Position numbers and translations under genes: made by a program. A DNA stretch of 56,417 bases. Origin: Robiginitomaculum sp. (GTDB lineage: Bacteria; Pseudomonadota; Alphaproteobacteria; Caulobacterales; Maricaulaceae). The notes under the pieces are model-generated. The model saw nothing but the letters and a program-made list of their open reading frames with translations, ran no database searches and was not told the DNA's origin. How positions within the stretch are numbered: the first letter of the stretch is position 1; each line of letters begins with the position of its first letter. The stretch covers positions 1 through 56,417 of the forward strand of contig JAUZSF010000009.1 of NCBI GenBank assembly GCA_030949705.1. The letters are read 5' to 3'. Shown piece after piece: positions 47,836-56,003 of this stretch.

Positions 47836-48536
47836 TCCGCACGGGACTGATCGCATCTGCACTTCTGATAACCCTGATGTTGGGCCTTAGCCTGTGGGCC
47901 ATGCCGCACCTTGCCGTGGATGGCCAATTCGCCACCCACTGGAATATCAACGGGGAAGTTGATGGCACCAGCAGCCGGGCCGTCATATTGTGGCTGATGC
48001 CGGCGCTGGGCGCCGCCATGGCGGCCCTGATTGCCATTTTGCCGAGGATTGATCCACGCGGGCGCAATTTATTGCGCTCGACCACGGCCTATCTGGTCAT
48101 CTGGATCGGGGCCTTGCTGATACTGACGACTGGGCATGCCATCATGGTACTGAATGCGACAAAAATGTTTGATCTGGCCGATGTCTCGCACGGGCCTGGC
48201 CTGTTGCGCTGGATGAGCCTGCTTACCGGCGGTCTGTTCACGGCCATGGGCGCGGTAATGGGCAAAATCCGCCCCAACTGGTTTATGGGGGTGCACACCC
48301 CTTGGACGCTGTCGTCCGATCTTTCGTGGGACAAAACCCACCGCCTGGCGGGTTGGCTGTTTATGTTGACCGGTATGGCTACTTTTTTTACCGCCTTGGT
48401 GCTGATCCCGCGCTGGGCTTTGGTGGTATTGATCGGCGGCATTGCACTGACGATCCTGATTGCACTGCCGTATTCCTGGTTAGTGTGGAAAAACGACCCC
48501 GCACGCGAAACCCTGGTACCTGAGGAAGCCGGTTAG
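47832..48536 (+). CDS. SdpI-family membrane protein (DUF1648)
   Basis: A 234-residue protein with about six membrane helices. DUF1648 is shown by MPHLAVDGQFATHWNINGEVDG near residues 22-43; then NWFMGVHTPWTLSSDLSWDKTHRLAGWLFM matches the SdpI C-terminal part. In Bacillus SdpI gives immunity to the SdpC toxin and sequesters SdpR at the membrane. No sdpC-like toxin gene is nearby, so here it may respond to foreign toxins or membrane stress. Confidence 0.85.
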   Translation: MIRTGLIASALLITLMLGLSLWAMPHLAVDGQFATHWNINGEVDGTSSRAVILWLMPALGAAMAALIAILPRIDPRGRNLLRSTTAYLVIWIGALLILTTGHAIMVLNATKMFDLADVSHGPGLLRWMSLLTGGLFTAMGAVMGKIRPNWFMGVHTPWTLSSDLSWDKTHRLAGWLFMLTGMATFFTALVLIPRWALVVLIGGIALTILIALPYSWLVWKNDPARETLVPEEAG

Positions 48537-48610
48537 GCTGTGGCCCTATTCTCTCACCCTGTTGGATTGCGTAGCAATCATCTGAATGAGGCTGGACCCT
48601 AGTCACCCGA

Positions 48611-48648
48611 ATCTAAAGTTCGGCACATAATCTAAAGTTCGGTGCATA
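48611..48648. repeat. 19-bp tandem duplication at the 3' end of the transposase gene
   Basis: ATCTAAAGTTCGG(C/T)(A/G)CATA occurs twice in a row (48611-48629 and 48630-48648) with two differences. The second copy holds the transposase stop codon (CTEL-stop), and the first would encode a near-identical end (CAEL-stop) in another frame. Confidence 0.85.
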
Positions 48649-49735
48649 AGGTTTGCTGTGTTTTGTGGCAGAAGCGTTTGACGGAGGCAAGGATTTCATC
48701 GGCGGATTTGACCCATCTGTATGGTTTTGGGTTTTCATTGTGGGTCTCAATGAAGGCGAGAATGTCAGCTTCCAGTTCGCGGGTTGATCGGTGAACACCG
48801 CGTTTAAGTTTCTTTCGGCTCAACTCGGCAAACCAGCGTTCGACCTGATTGATCCAGGAGGCGGAGGTGGGCGTGAAGTGAACATGCCAGTGAGGCCGCC
48901 GGACCAACCACGCCTTGACTTCTTTGGTCTTGTGGGTCGCGTAGTTATCCATCACCAGATGCACGTCCGGTCCTTTAGGCAGACACTCATCAATCTGTTT
49001 GAGAAAGCCCAGAAATTCTTGTGAGCGGTGGCGTTTGTAGCACTTGCCGATCACCGCACCGGTGGCAATATCAAGGGCGGCAAACAGGGAAGTCGTGCCA
49101 TGGCGGATATAGGTGTGAGTTTGTCGCTCTGCCACCCCAGGCATCATTGGCAGAACCGGCTGTTCGCGATCCAGCGCCTGAATTTGGGACTTTTCGTCTA
49201 CACAAAGCACAATCGCCCGGTTGGGCGGTGACATATAGAGACCAACAATGTCCCGCACCTTGTCAACAAACAAAGGGTCGGTCGAGAGCTTGAAGGTCTC
49301 ACGCCGATGTGGTTGCAGGCCAAAGGCATTCCAGATGCGCCGGATGGTGGTATGCGAAAGACCGACCTCTTTGGCCATCGAGCGGATCGACCAGTGGGTG
49401 GCATCTTTGGGTGTGCTGTGCAGCGTGCGCTCAATCACCTTCGCCACTTGTGCATCAGACACCGTGCGCGGTCGGCCCGGGCGATACTCGTCCGACAAAC
49501 CCTGCACACGGTCCCTCACAAATCGTCGCCGCCATTTGCCAACCGTATGTTCATGCACGCCCATGGTGCTGGCCACTTCCTTGCTGGGCAACCCATCGGC
49601 GCACAGCAGGATCATCCGGCAGCGATCCGAAAGTGAACGCGGTGCCTTGTGCCGCCTGACCTGACTTTCCAGAAAAGAACGTTCTTCAACACTCAATACA
49701 ACAACACCAGCAACACGACCCACCAAAACCTCCAA
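48632..49735 (-). CDS. IS630 transposase
   Basis: A 367-residue DDE transposase. N-terminal helix-turn-helix region ([25 protein letters not shown] and [20 protein letters not shown]), then the catalytic triad in [25 protein letters not shown] and [15 protein letters not shown] (D, D, E). The gene is intact, starting at 49735 ([15 protein letters not shown]). Confidence 0.95.
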   Translation of the reverse strand: MEVLVGRVAGVVVLSVEERSFLESQVRRHKAPRSLSDRCRMILLCADGLPSKEVASTMGVHEHTVGKWRRRFVRDRVQGLSDEYRPGRPRTVSDAQVAKVIERTLHSTPKDATHWSIRSMAKEVGLSHTTIRRIWNAFGLQPHRRETFKLSTDPLFVDKVRDIVGLYMSPPNRAIVLCVDEKSQIQALDREQPVLPMMPGVAERQTHTYIRHGTTSLFAALDIATGAVIGKCYKRHRSQEFLGFLKQIDECLPKGPDVHLVMDNYATHKTKEVKAWLVRRPHWHVHFTPTSASWINQVERWFAELSRKKLKRGVHRSTRELEADILAFIETHNENPKPYRWVKSADEILASVKRFCHKTQQTLCTEL

Positions 49736-49777
49736 ATCAATAGCATCATAATGATATCAATTACAGTTCCAGATGAC

Positions 49778-49814
49778 TAGGTCGTATTGCAACCAGGACT
49801 GCCAATACGACCTA
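49778..49814. repeat. 12-bp inverted repeat at the IS630 target
   Basis: TAGGTCGTATTG (49778-49789) and CAATACGACCTA (49803-49814) are perfect inverted repeats around 13 bases. The first TA is the right-hand target copy of the IS630 element, so the element inserted exactly at the edge of this hairpin. Confidence 0.8.
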
Positions 49815-49837
49815 ACCATCTCAGCCATGCATAATAG

Positions 49838-49867
49838 AAAAAGGCCGCCCTTTTCAGGACGGCCTCA
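49838..49867 (-). terminator. Intrinsic terminator of the thiolase gene
   Basis: Read on the minus strand: a hairpin with arms AGGCCGTCC and GGGCGGCCT around TGAAAA, followed by TTTTT. It lies about 135 bases after the thiolase stop at 50000. Confidence 0.8.
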
Positions 49868-49877
49868 GTATTTTCGA

Positions 49878-50003
49878 ATGCAGCCAAGAAACGCGGTACC
49901 ATGGGTTTTGGCATTTTACGCAATGCTTTTGTGTGGCGCTCTTGGTGCCTGCATAAGCAATATTAGCATAAAGCGAATTTTATATCAGGGTAACACGCCC
50001 TAA
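49878..50003 (+). CDS. Possible 41-residue lipoprotein (weak)
   Basis: An ATG at 49878 opens a 41-residue frame, [18 protein letters not shown] then CGALGAC, which has a hydrophobic core and a lipobox-like LGAC. No ribosome binding site is visible, and the end overlaps the thiolase stop region on the other strand. It is listed only because of the lipobox and may be chance. Confidence 0.2.
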   Translation: MQPRNAVPWVLAFYAMLLCGALGACISNISIKRILYQGNTP

Positions 50004-51202
50004 TAGACCTCAAAAAGGCCGGCCGCGCCCATACCGCCGCCAACACACATGGTGCAAACCACATATTTGGCACCGCGGCGCTTACCTTCGATCAGCGCAT
50101 GGCCAACCATGCGCGCACCGGACATGCCATAGGGGTGGCCAATGGAGATGGCCCCCCCATCCACGTTCAGCAATTCATCCGGGATGCCCAGCTTGTCACG
50201 GCAATAAAGCACCTGAACGGCAAAAGCTTCGTTCATCTCCCACAGGCCAATATCATCCATGGTCAGGCCATTGGCTGCCAACAGTTTTGGCACCGCGGCA
50301 ACCGGCCCAATCCCCATTTCATCAGGATGGACCCCCGCCGCCCAAATGCCGCGATAAGCCCCCAGAGGCTCCAACCCGCGCCGGGAAGCCTCTTTGGCCT
50401 CCATCACCACAGCGGCCGAAGCCCCATCGGAAAGTTGCGAAGCATTACCCGCCGTGATGTATTTGCCTTCCTTGATGACCATGCCGTCTTTGAACACGGG
50501 CTTCAGGTTTGAGAGCGCCTCGGCGGTGGTGCCCGGACGATTGCCTTCGTCCTTTTCCAGCGTCACCGCCACATCGGAAATTTCCTTGGTCTCACGATCC
50601 ATGACCTTCATGATCGATGGCAGCGCCACAATCTCATCATCAAAACGCCCGGCCTCTTGCGCAGCGGCGGTACGGGCCTGGGATTGTGCCGCATATTCGT
50701 CCTGGGCTTCGCGGGAAATGCCATAGCGATCGGCGACGATCTCGGCGGTTTCCAGCATGGACATATAAAGGTTTGGCACATGCTCCTGAATCCAGGGGTC
50801 CAGGCGGCGATAATTATTCATGTGTTCGTTCTGCACCAGTGAAATGCTTTCACCGCCGCCGCCGACCGTGATGTTCATGCCATCGCACAAAACCTGTTTG
50901 GCAGCGATGGCAATACCCATCATGCCCGAAGCGCATTGGCGATCCACACTCATACCGGCGACACTGTCCGATACACCGCCACGAATTAACATTTGCCGTG
51001 CCGGATTTTGCCCCCCCGAGCCCTGTTGCATGGCACAGCCCATAATCACGTCATCGACCTCGGGTCCTTCCAGCCCGGCCCGGGCAATCGCATGTTTGAT
51101 CGCATGCCCGCCCAACTCCTGTAATTGGGTATTATTAAAGGCACCACGATAGGCCTTGCCTATGGGGGTACGCACCGTAGAAACAATGACCGCTTCGCGC
51201 AT
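50000..51202 (-). CDS. Acetyl-CoA C-acyltransferase (thiolase)
   Basis: A 400-residue thiolase. The acyl-carrying cysteine is Cys90 in [35 protein letters not shown] and the second Cys in [16 protein letters not shown] complete the active site. This is the degradative/FadA-like type by length, but biosynthetic acetoacetyl-CoA thiolases look alike; no partner fad gene is adjacent. Single gene, terminated at about 49850. Confidence 0.9.
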   Translation of the reverse strand: MREAVIVSTVRTPIGKAYRGAFNNTQLQELGGHAIKHAIARAGLEGPEVDDVIMGCAMQQGSGGQNPARQMLIRGGVSDSVAGMSVDRQCASGMMGIAIAAKQVLCDGMNITVGGGGESISLVQNEHMNNYRRLDPWIQEHVPNLYMSMLETAEIVADRYGISREAQDEYAAQSQARTAAAQEAGRFDDEIVALPSIMKVMDRETKEISDVAVTLEKDEGNRPGTTAEALSNLKPVFKDGMVIKEGKYITAGNASQLSDGASAAVVMEAKEASRRGLEPLGAYRGIWAAGVHPDEMGIGPVAAVPKLLAANGLTMDDIGLWEMNEAFAVQVLYCRDKLGIPDELLNVDGGAISIGHPYGMSGARMVGHALIEGKRRGAKYVVCTMCVGGGMGAAGLFEVY

Positions 51203-51331
51203 ATTATTCTCCTAACGTCACTAAATCTGATTGCTGCGGAAACGTAACCGCGTTCACCCCCAAAGTGCAAACTTTTACCACGCGTTAACCATAGCCCGGT
51301 CAGATAGCACTACGTCCGGAGACCCCCGTTC

Positions 51332-52426
51332 ATGCGATGCCTGAACCTTGCCCTTGCCCTAAGCCTTATCAGCGCTCTGCCTGCTTATGCAGGTTTGCGC
51401 GATGCGGTATTGAGTGTGGAGGGCGATGCTGCCCTGAGCCTGGTACGTTTTGACCGGCAACCGGAAAATGTAACCGTACAAACCCGCCCCGCAGGGGTGG
51501 AAATGGTAATCCAGGGGGTCAGCGCCCAAAATACCAGAATTACGCCGCCTGATTCTCATCTCGTCTCCGCCATAGATATTGATCCAATCGATGGCGGTGT
51601 ACGCTTGATGTATTACTTCAGAACCGTTCCCATTAAGGGCAGCGCCGAAGTCTATGACCATGCCGTCATGCTAAGGGTGAATTTTGACCATCCCCTGCAT
51701 GCCCAAAACGCACGTTTGACGTACAAAGCGCCGCCATCGCCTGGCCCAGTTCAAAGCGCCGCCATCGCCCATCAGGACCAGGGCGCCCGCCACCAAGCCG
51801 GTCACCAGTCTGATATGGATGCCCCGTCCTCTCAAAGCACGCCCCAAGAAGCGGCTACGGCTGCACAAGGCCAGATCTCAACCTCTCCAGCAGAAGCGAC
51901 AAATGAGGCTACAGGCTCATCCCTGGCCTCAGCATCCTCAGCATCCCAGGCATCCCCCACCTCTGATCATCACACGCCCTCTGGTACACACGCCCATATA
52001 GAAGAGAAAAAGCCGTTGCATGATGGTGATGTGACCACACCACCAAAAGAGAAAAATGTTTACGGCACCGGCATGATCCGTGATGCCTCGGCAAGGTACA
52101 TGGCCAAAGGACTGGATGCAGCCTCATGTGAAGCCGCCCAACAGGCCATAGAAGATGACCCCTGGGCGCTGGACAAGCTGTCTGTCTATGGGGCCTGCAT
52201 TGCCAAGGAAGGTCGCAAGGACGAAGCCAAAGAGGTGTTTGAACGCCTTCTGACTTTTGATCCGGAAATGATCTCAGCCTATATGGGGCTGGGGGCCATT
52301 GCACAGGATAGTGGCGACGTCAAAGCCGCCAAAGAGTACTACCAACAGGCTCTTAAAGCCGGTGGATCCGATGCCCAGGCGGCCCAGATACGGGCCTTAT
52401 TGGGCACGCTGGAAGAAAAGCACTAA
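51332..52426 (+). CDS. Exported TPR-repeat protein with low-complexity linker
   Basis: A 364-residue protein with a signal peptide (MRCLNLALALSLISALPAYA, cleavage near residue 20), an N-terminal beta-rich domain (residues 22-130), a Ser/Ala/Thr/Gln/His-rich linker (about 130-235) and a C-terminal TPR region (SVYGACIAKEGRKDEAKEVFERLL, MGLGAIAQDSGDVKAAKEYYQQAL). Probably a periplasmic protein-interaction scaffold. The N-terminal domain may be AMIN-like, but I am not sure. Start at ATG 51332, with CGGAGA upstream. Confidence 0.7.
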   Translation: MRCLNLALALSLISALPAYAGLRDAVLSVEGDAALSLVRFDRQPENVTVQTRPAGVEMVIQGVSAQNTRITPPDSHLVSAIDIDPIDGGVRLMYYFRTVPIKGSAEVYDHAVMLRVNFDHPLHAQNARLTYKAPPSPGPVQSAAIAHQDQGARHQAGHQSDMDAPSSQSTPQEAATAAQGQISTSPAEATNEATGSSLASASSASQASPTSDHHTPSGTHAHIEEKKPLHDGDVTTPPKEKNVYGTGMIRDASARYMAKGLDAASCEAAQQAIEDDPWALDKLSVYGACIAKEGRKDEAKEVFERLLTFDPEMISAYMGLGAIAQDSGDVKAAKEYYQQALKAGGSDAQAAQIRALLGTLEEKH

Positions 52427-52448
52427 CGCTCTTTAGGAGCAGGGTCGA

Positions 52449-53912
52449 TTACAGAATTTCGTAATCAGTAAAGTCTGGCCGGGCCATCTGGCGTCTGAAT
52501 ACCGCCGTTGAATGCGGCCACAGGGTCGGAATGGATCCGTCTTTGGCCTGATACCAGCTGTGACAGCCAGACGCCCAGACCATGTTTTCAAGATCATCGG
52601 CAATAGTTTCATTATACCGCTTTTCCGCATCTTCTCGCACATTCAGAACCGCCGTACCGGCATGATTAATCGCTTTGAGTACATAATCGATCTGTGCCTT
52701 GATCATCAGAATAATGGAGGTATGCCCCAGGCCGGTATTGGGGCCCAGCAGAGTAAAAAGGTTCGGAAAACCTGCATAGGAGGATCCGCGATAGGCACTC
52801 ATGCGCTGGGAAAAACGTTCATGCAAATCGCGCCCGCCAAGGCCAGTCACCTTCAATCCTGCAAGAAAATTAGTGGCCTCAAAACCGGTCGCCAACACAA
52901 TCACATCTGCCGGCACGTCCTGACCGGTTTTTGTAATAATGGCATTCTTTTCCACCCGGTCTATACCATCAGTGACCAGCGCCACATTACCCCGCAATAG
53001 GGTCTGGTAATAATCATCGGAAAGCAAAATCCGTTTGCAGCCCAGCGTATAATTCGGGGTGAGCTTGGCGCGCAATTCAGGGTCATGCACAATTTCGTGC
53101 ATGGATTTTATGGCGCCTCTGGCCATGAATTTTGCCAGACGGCTGTTTTTATAGAACATACGAAAACTGAAATAATCGCGGACTAGGTCCATATAGATGC
53201 GTTTGATTTTCAACAGAAAAGGAAAGCGCCGCCATAAGGCCTTTTCCCATGGCCGGTAGGCCCGATCCCGACGCGGCACAATATAATTGGCGGTGCGTTG
53301 AAAAATACTGAGATTTTCAACCTCGTCGGCAATGGCCGGGGCAATCTGTACGGTGCTGGCGGCACTGCCGATAATGGCGACATTTTTACCCTTCAAGGAC
53401 AAATTTTTTGGCCAGCGTGCCGAATGAAAGGCCTTGCCCTCAAAATCATTCAGCCCCTTGATTGGCGGGATCAGGGGAACGCTGAGCGGTCCAGTGGCGG
53501 TTACGACAAAACGGGCCTGAACCTGGTCACCCTTGGCAGTGCGCACAATCCACAGACCGGTCTGTTCATCGAAGCGGAGATCCTTAACCGCCGTGTTCAG
53601 CTGGATATGACCGGTAATGCCATAGCGCTGGGCGCAGCTTTCCACATAGGCTTTAATCTCTGGCTGACGGGAATACACATGGCCCCAGTCCGGGTTTGGC
53701 GCAAAGGAATAACAATAAAGATGCGAGGGTACATCACACCCGGCACCGGGATACGTGTTGTCGTGCCAGGTACCGCTAAGACCATCGGTTTTTTCAAAAA
53801 TGATAAAACGATCAATGCCCGCCCGTTTCAGCCCGATCCCCATACCAATTCCGGAAAACCCGGCCCCGATGATGGCCACTTCCAATACGTTGTTTTCAGA
53901 TTTTCTCGTCAT
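52449..53912 (-). CDS. Flavin-containing monooxygenase, Baeyer-Villiger type
   Basis: A 487-residue FAD/NADPH oxygenase. FAD motif IIGAGFSGIGMGIGLKRAG, the BVMO fingerprint F-x-G-x3-H-x3-W-P in FEGKAFHSARWP, the NADPH motif IIGSAASTVQIAPA, and VIVLATGFEATNFL. Such enzymes insert oxygen beside a ketone; the substrate is unknown. It overlaps the cutA stop by 4 bp (ATGA) and is translationally coupled to it, an unexpected pair. Confidence 0.9.
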   Translation of the reverse strand: MTRKSENNVLEVAIIGAGFSGIGMGIGLKRAGIDRFIIFEKTDGLSGTWHDNTYPGAGCDVPSHLYCYSFAPNPDWGHVYSRQPEIKAYVESCAQRYGITGHIQLNTAVKDLRFDEQTGLWIVRTAKGDQVQARFVVTATGPLSVPLIPPIKGLNDFEGKAFHSARWPKNLSLKGKNVAIIGSAASTVQIAPAIADEVENLSIFQRTANYIVPRRDRAYRPWEKALWRRFPFLLKIKRIYMDLVRDYFSFRMFYKNSRLAKFMARGAIKSMHEIVHDPELRAKLTPNYTLGCKRILLSDDYYQTLLRGNVALVTDGIDRVEKNAIITKTGQDVPADVIVLATGFEATNFLAGLKVTGLGGRDLHERFSQRMSAYRGSSYAGFPNLFTLLGPNTGLGHTSIILMIKAQIDYVLKAINHAGTAVLNVREDAEKRYNETIADDLENMVWASGCHSWYQAKDGSIPTLWPHSTAVFRRQMARPDFTDYEIL

Positions 53913-54229
53913 GGCTGTGTCTCTTCTTTAATCCAGTTTACATAGGCAAGGTGGCTGAGTTCGACATCAATGGGCAAAACACTGAACGCAGGCAGGTCAT
54001 AGGGGTGCAGCGCCAGAACCCGTTTTCTGACATCCTCCACCCGATCCCTGGCGGTTTTCATCAGCATGATCATTTCGCTTTGCGTGCAGACTTCGCCCTG
54101 CCAGTGATATACAGAGCGCCCCATGGGCATCAGGTTCGCACACGCGATCAAATGCTCAGCCACCAGCACATTGGCTGCATCCAATGCCCTTCTTTCATCC
54201 GGCCAAGTTGTATAAATAAGTACCGTCAT
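53909..54229 (-). CDS. cutA: Divalent cation tolerance protein CutA
   Basis: A 106-residue small trimeric protein: IYTTWPDERRALDAANVLV, LIACANLMPMGRSVYHWQGEV, and the C-terminal HPYDLPAFSVLPIDVELSHLAYVNWI. CutA is linked to copper tolerance and other stresses. It is divergent from queC and ends in a 4-bp overlap with the monooxygenase. Confidence 0.95.
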   Translation of the reverse strand: MTVLIYTTWPDERRALDAANVLVAEHLIACANLMPMGRSVYHWQGEVCTQSEMIMLMKTARDRVEDVRKRVLALHPYDLPAFSVLPIDVELSHLAYVNWIKEETQP

Positions 54230-54280
54230 GAATTATGCGCCCTTCCCAATTTAGTGAACAGCGTTTACGAGGTTTTGACA

Positions 54281-54985
54281 ATGCAAAAAAATAACCACGC
54301 GCTGGTGCTGTTTTCCGGTGGCCAGGACAGCGCCTTGTGCCTCGTTTGGGCGCTAAAACGTTTTGACCATGTGGAGACCATTGGCTTTGATTATGGCCAG
54401 CGCCATCATGTGGAATTGCAGGTGCGCCAGACTTTTTTAAGCAAGATTAAAACCGCCCAGCCCGCCATATCCAAAAATCTGGGCGAGGATCATTGCATGG
54501 ATCTGACCGGCTTTGGCGCGGTGGCGGATTGTTCCCTGACCCGTGAACGGGCCATTGTCTTTAGCGAAAACGGCCTGCCCGACACCTTTGTTCCCGGGCG
54601 CAATCTGATGTTTTTTACCGCGGCGGCGGCATTGGGCTATCGCCGCAATCTGATGCATCTGGTCGGCGGCATGTGTGAAACCGATTATTCAGGTTATCCC
54701 GATTGCCGCCAGAACACCCTTGACGCCATGCAGGAAACCCTGCGGCTGGGCATGGAGGCCCCTTTCACCATCCACACCCCGCTTATGCATCTGGACAAGG
54801 CACAAAGCTGGCAAATGGGCTTGGATATGGGCGGGCAAGACCTGATTGACCTGATGATAGAACACACCCACACCTGTTATCTTGGCACACGGGACACGCG
54901 CCATGACTGGGGCTATGGCTGTGGCACCTGTCCGGCATGCGATTTGCGCGCCAAAGGCTGGACGCAATGGAAAAGCGGATCATGA
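54281..54985 (+). CDS. queC: 7-cyano-7-deazaguanine synthase
   Basis: Makes preQ0 from 7-carboxy-7-deazaguanine, ammonia and ATP. The 234-residue protein has the PP-loop LFSGGQDSALCLVWAL, GFDYGQRHHVELQ, FVPGRNLMFFTAAAALGY and a Zn-binding Cys cluster at the end (CGTCPACDLRAKGW). Start at ATG 54281, with GAGG upstream; longer frames reach into the cutA region and are rejected. First gene of the queC-queE-queD unit. Confidence 0.95.
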   Translation: MQKNNHALVLFSGGQDSALCLVWALKRFDHVETIGFDYGQRHHVELQVRQTFLSKIKTAQPAISKNLGEDHCMDLTGFGAVADCSLTRERAIVFSENGLPDTFVPGRNLMFFTAAAALGYRRNLMHLVGGMCETDYSGYPDCRQNTLDAMQETLRLGMEAPFTIHTPLMHLDKAQSWQMGLDMGGQDLIDLMIEHTHTCYLGTRDTRHDWGYGCGTCPACDLRAKGWTQWKSGS

Positions 54986-55611
54986 CCTATTCCGTCAAGG
55001 AAATGTTTCTGACCTTGCAAGGCGAAGGCGCCCAGGCCGGGCGCCCGGCGGTATTTGTACGTTTTACCGGCTGTAATCTCTGGTCCGGGCGCGAGGTGGA
55101 TCGCCATAAGGCCCAATGCCCGTTTTGCGATACCGAATTTGTCGGCATGGATGGAGAAAACGGCGGCCAGTTTACCGGCCCTGCTGATCTTGCCGATGCC
55201 GCCTGGAAACTCTGGCCCGGGGGCGGCAGGCCCTATGTGGTTTGCACCGGGGGCGAGCCTCTATTGCAGCTGGATCCGCCGCTGATCGCGGCCCTGCACA
55301 AGGTGGGCTTTGAAATCGCCGTGGAAACCAATGGCACCATAGCGGCACCGGCGGGCATAGACTGGCTGTGCGTCAGCCCCAAAGCCGGCACGGCCCTGGT
55401 ACAGAAAAGTGGCGACGAATTGAAACTGGTTTACCCGCAACCGGGGCATGACCCGGCCGATTTTGAACATCTGGACTTTAGCCGTTTTGTGTTGCAGCCC
55501 ATGGACGGACCCGATTTGGTGGAATATACGCGCAGCGCCGTAGAGTATTGTCTTTCACACCCCCGTTGGGGCCTTAGCCTGCAGACGCACAAATGGATCG
55601 GAATTTCTTAA
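54982..55611 (+). CDS. queE: 7-carboxy-7-deazaguanine synthase (radical SAM)
   Basis: Radical SAM enzyme that converts CPH4 to CDG. The 209-residue protein starts at the ATG at 54982, overlapping the queC stop by 4 bp (ATGA). Cluster motif C-x14-C-x2-C in CNLWSGREVDRHKAQCPFC, then the CTGGEPLLQLD loop and ETNGT. The C-x14-C-x2-C spacing is the known variant of the QueE group. Confidence 0.95.
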   Translation: MTYSVKEMFLTLQGEGAQAGRPAVFVRFTGCNLWSGREVDRHKAQCPFCDTEFVGMDGENGGQFTGPADLADAAWKLWPGGGRPYVVCTGGEPLLQLDPPLIAALHKVGFEIAVETNGTIAAPAGIDWLCVSPKAGTALVQKSGDELKLVYPQPGHDPADFEHLDFSRFVLQPMDGPDLVEYTRSAVEYCLSHPRWGLSLQTHKWIGIS

Positions 55612-55625
55612 AATCACTGGAAGCG

Positions 55626-56000
55626 ATGAAGCAGCGCCCCGCCAGCATCAGTCGTGCCGCCTGGTTCGAGGCCGCGCATCATCTGGCCGAATGCAAGGAC
55701 GGGCAGGGCTATACCCATATGCACGGCCATTCCTTTTTGGTGAAACTGACCGTGACCGGTGTGCCCGACGGCCCCAATGGCTGGGTCGAGGATCTGGCCA
55801 ATCTGAAGGCGGCGCTGGATAAGGTACGCGCCACGCTGGACCACGCCTGTTTGAACGATATTGAGGGTTTGCAAAAACCATCGCTGGAGCGGCTGTGTGC
55901 CTGGATTGCCGCCAAGGTACAGCCGGACCTGCCGGGCCTTAGCGCCGTAGAGGTGTCACGGCCTTCGTTAAATGAAAGCTGTTCATTGAACCTGAATTAA
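55626..56000 (+). CDS. queD: 6-carboxy-5,6,7,8-tetrahydropterin synthase
   Basis: Makes CPH4, the substrate of QueE, from dihydroneopterin triphosphate. A 124-residue protein: zinc ligands in WFEAAHHL and HMHGHSFLV, the active-site Cys in AECKDGQGY, and VSRPSLNESCSLN at the end. I prefer ATG 55626 by alignment to homologues; ATG 55593 overlaps the queE end and is also possible. With queC and queE it completes most of the preQ0 route; folE/queF are elsewhere. Confidence 0.88.
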   Translation: MKQRPASISRAAWFEAAHHLAECKDGQGYTHMHGHSFLVKLTVTGVPDGPNGWVEDLANLKAALDKVRATLDHACLNDIEGLQKPSLERLCAWIAAKVQPDLPGLSAVEVSRPSLNESCSLNLN

Positions 56001-56003
56001 ATT

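Larger units (their letters stand above)
48602..49777 (-). mobile_element. IS630-family insertion sequence, complete
   Basis: About 1176 bases bounded by TA on both sides (48600-48601 and 49778-49779), the target dinucleotide duplicated by IS630. Ends: GTCACCCGAATCTAAAGTT at the left and, read inward from the right, GTCATCTGGAACTGTAATT; the first four bases match and most of the rest follow. The right end of the element directly abuts the stem of a 12-base inverted repeat in the host DNA. One full transposase gene lies inside, so the copy may be active. Confidence 0.85.

Noticed and set aside
53951..54280. Long upstream extension of the queC reading frame over cutA
   Set aside because: Homologues begin at MQKNNHALVLFSGGQDS; the extension is the antisense of cutA and a good ribosome binding site precedes ATG 54281.
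54230..54280. preQ1 riboswitch before queC
   Set aside because: The 51-base gap shows neither the hairpin nor the A-rich tail of known preQ1 classes.
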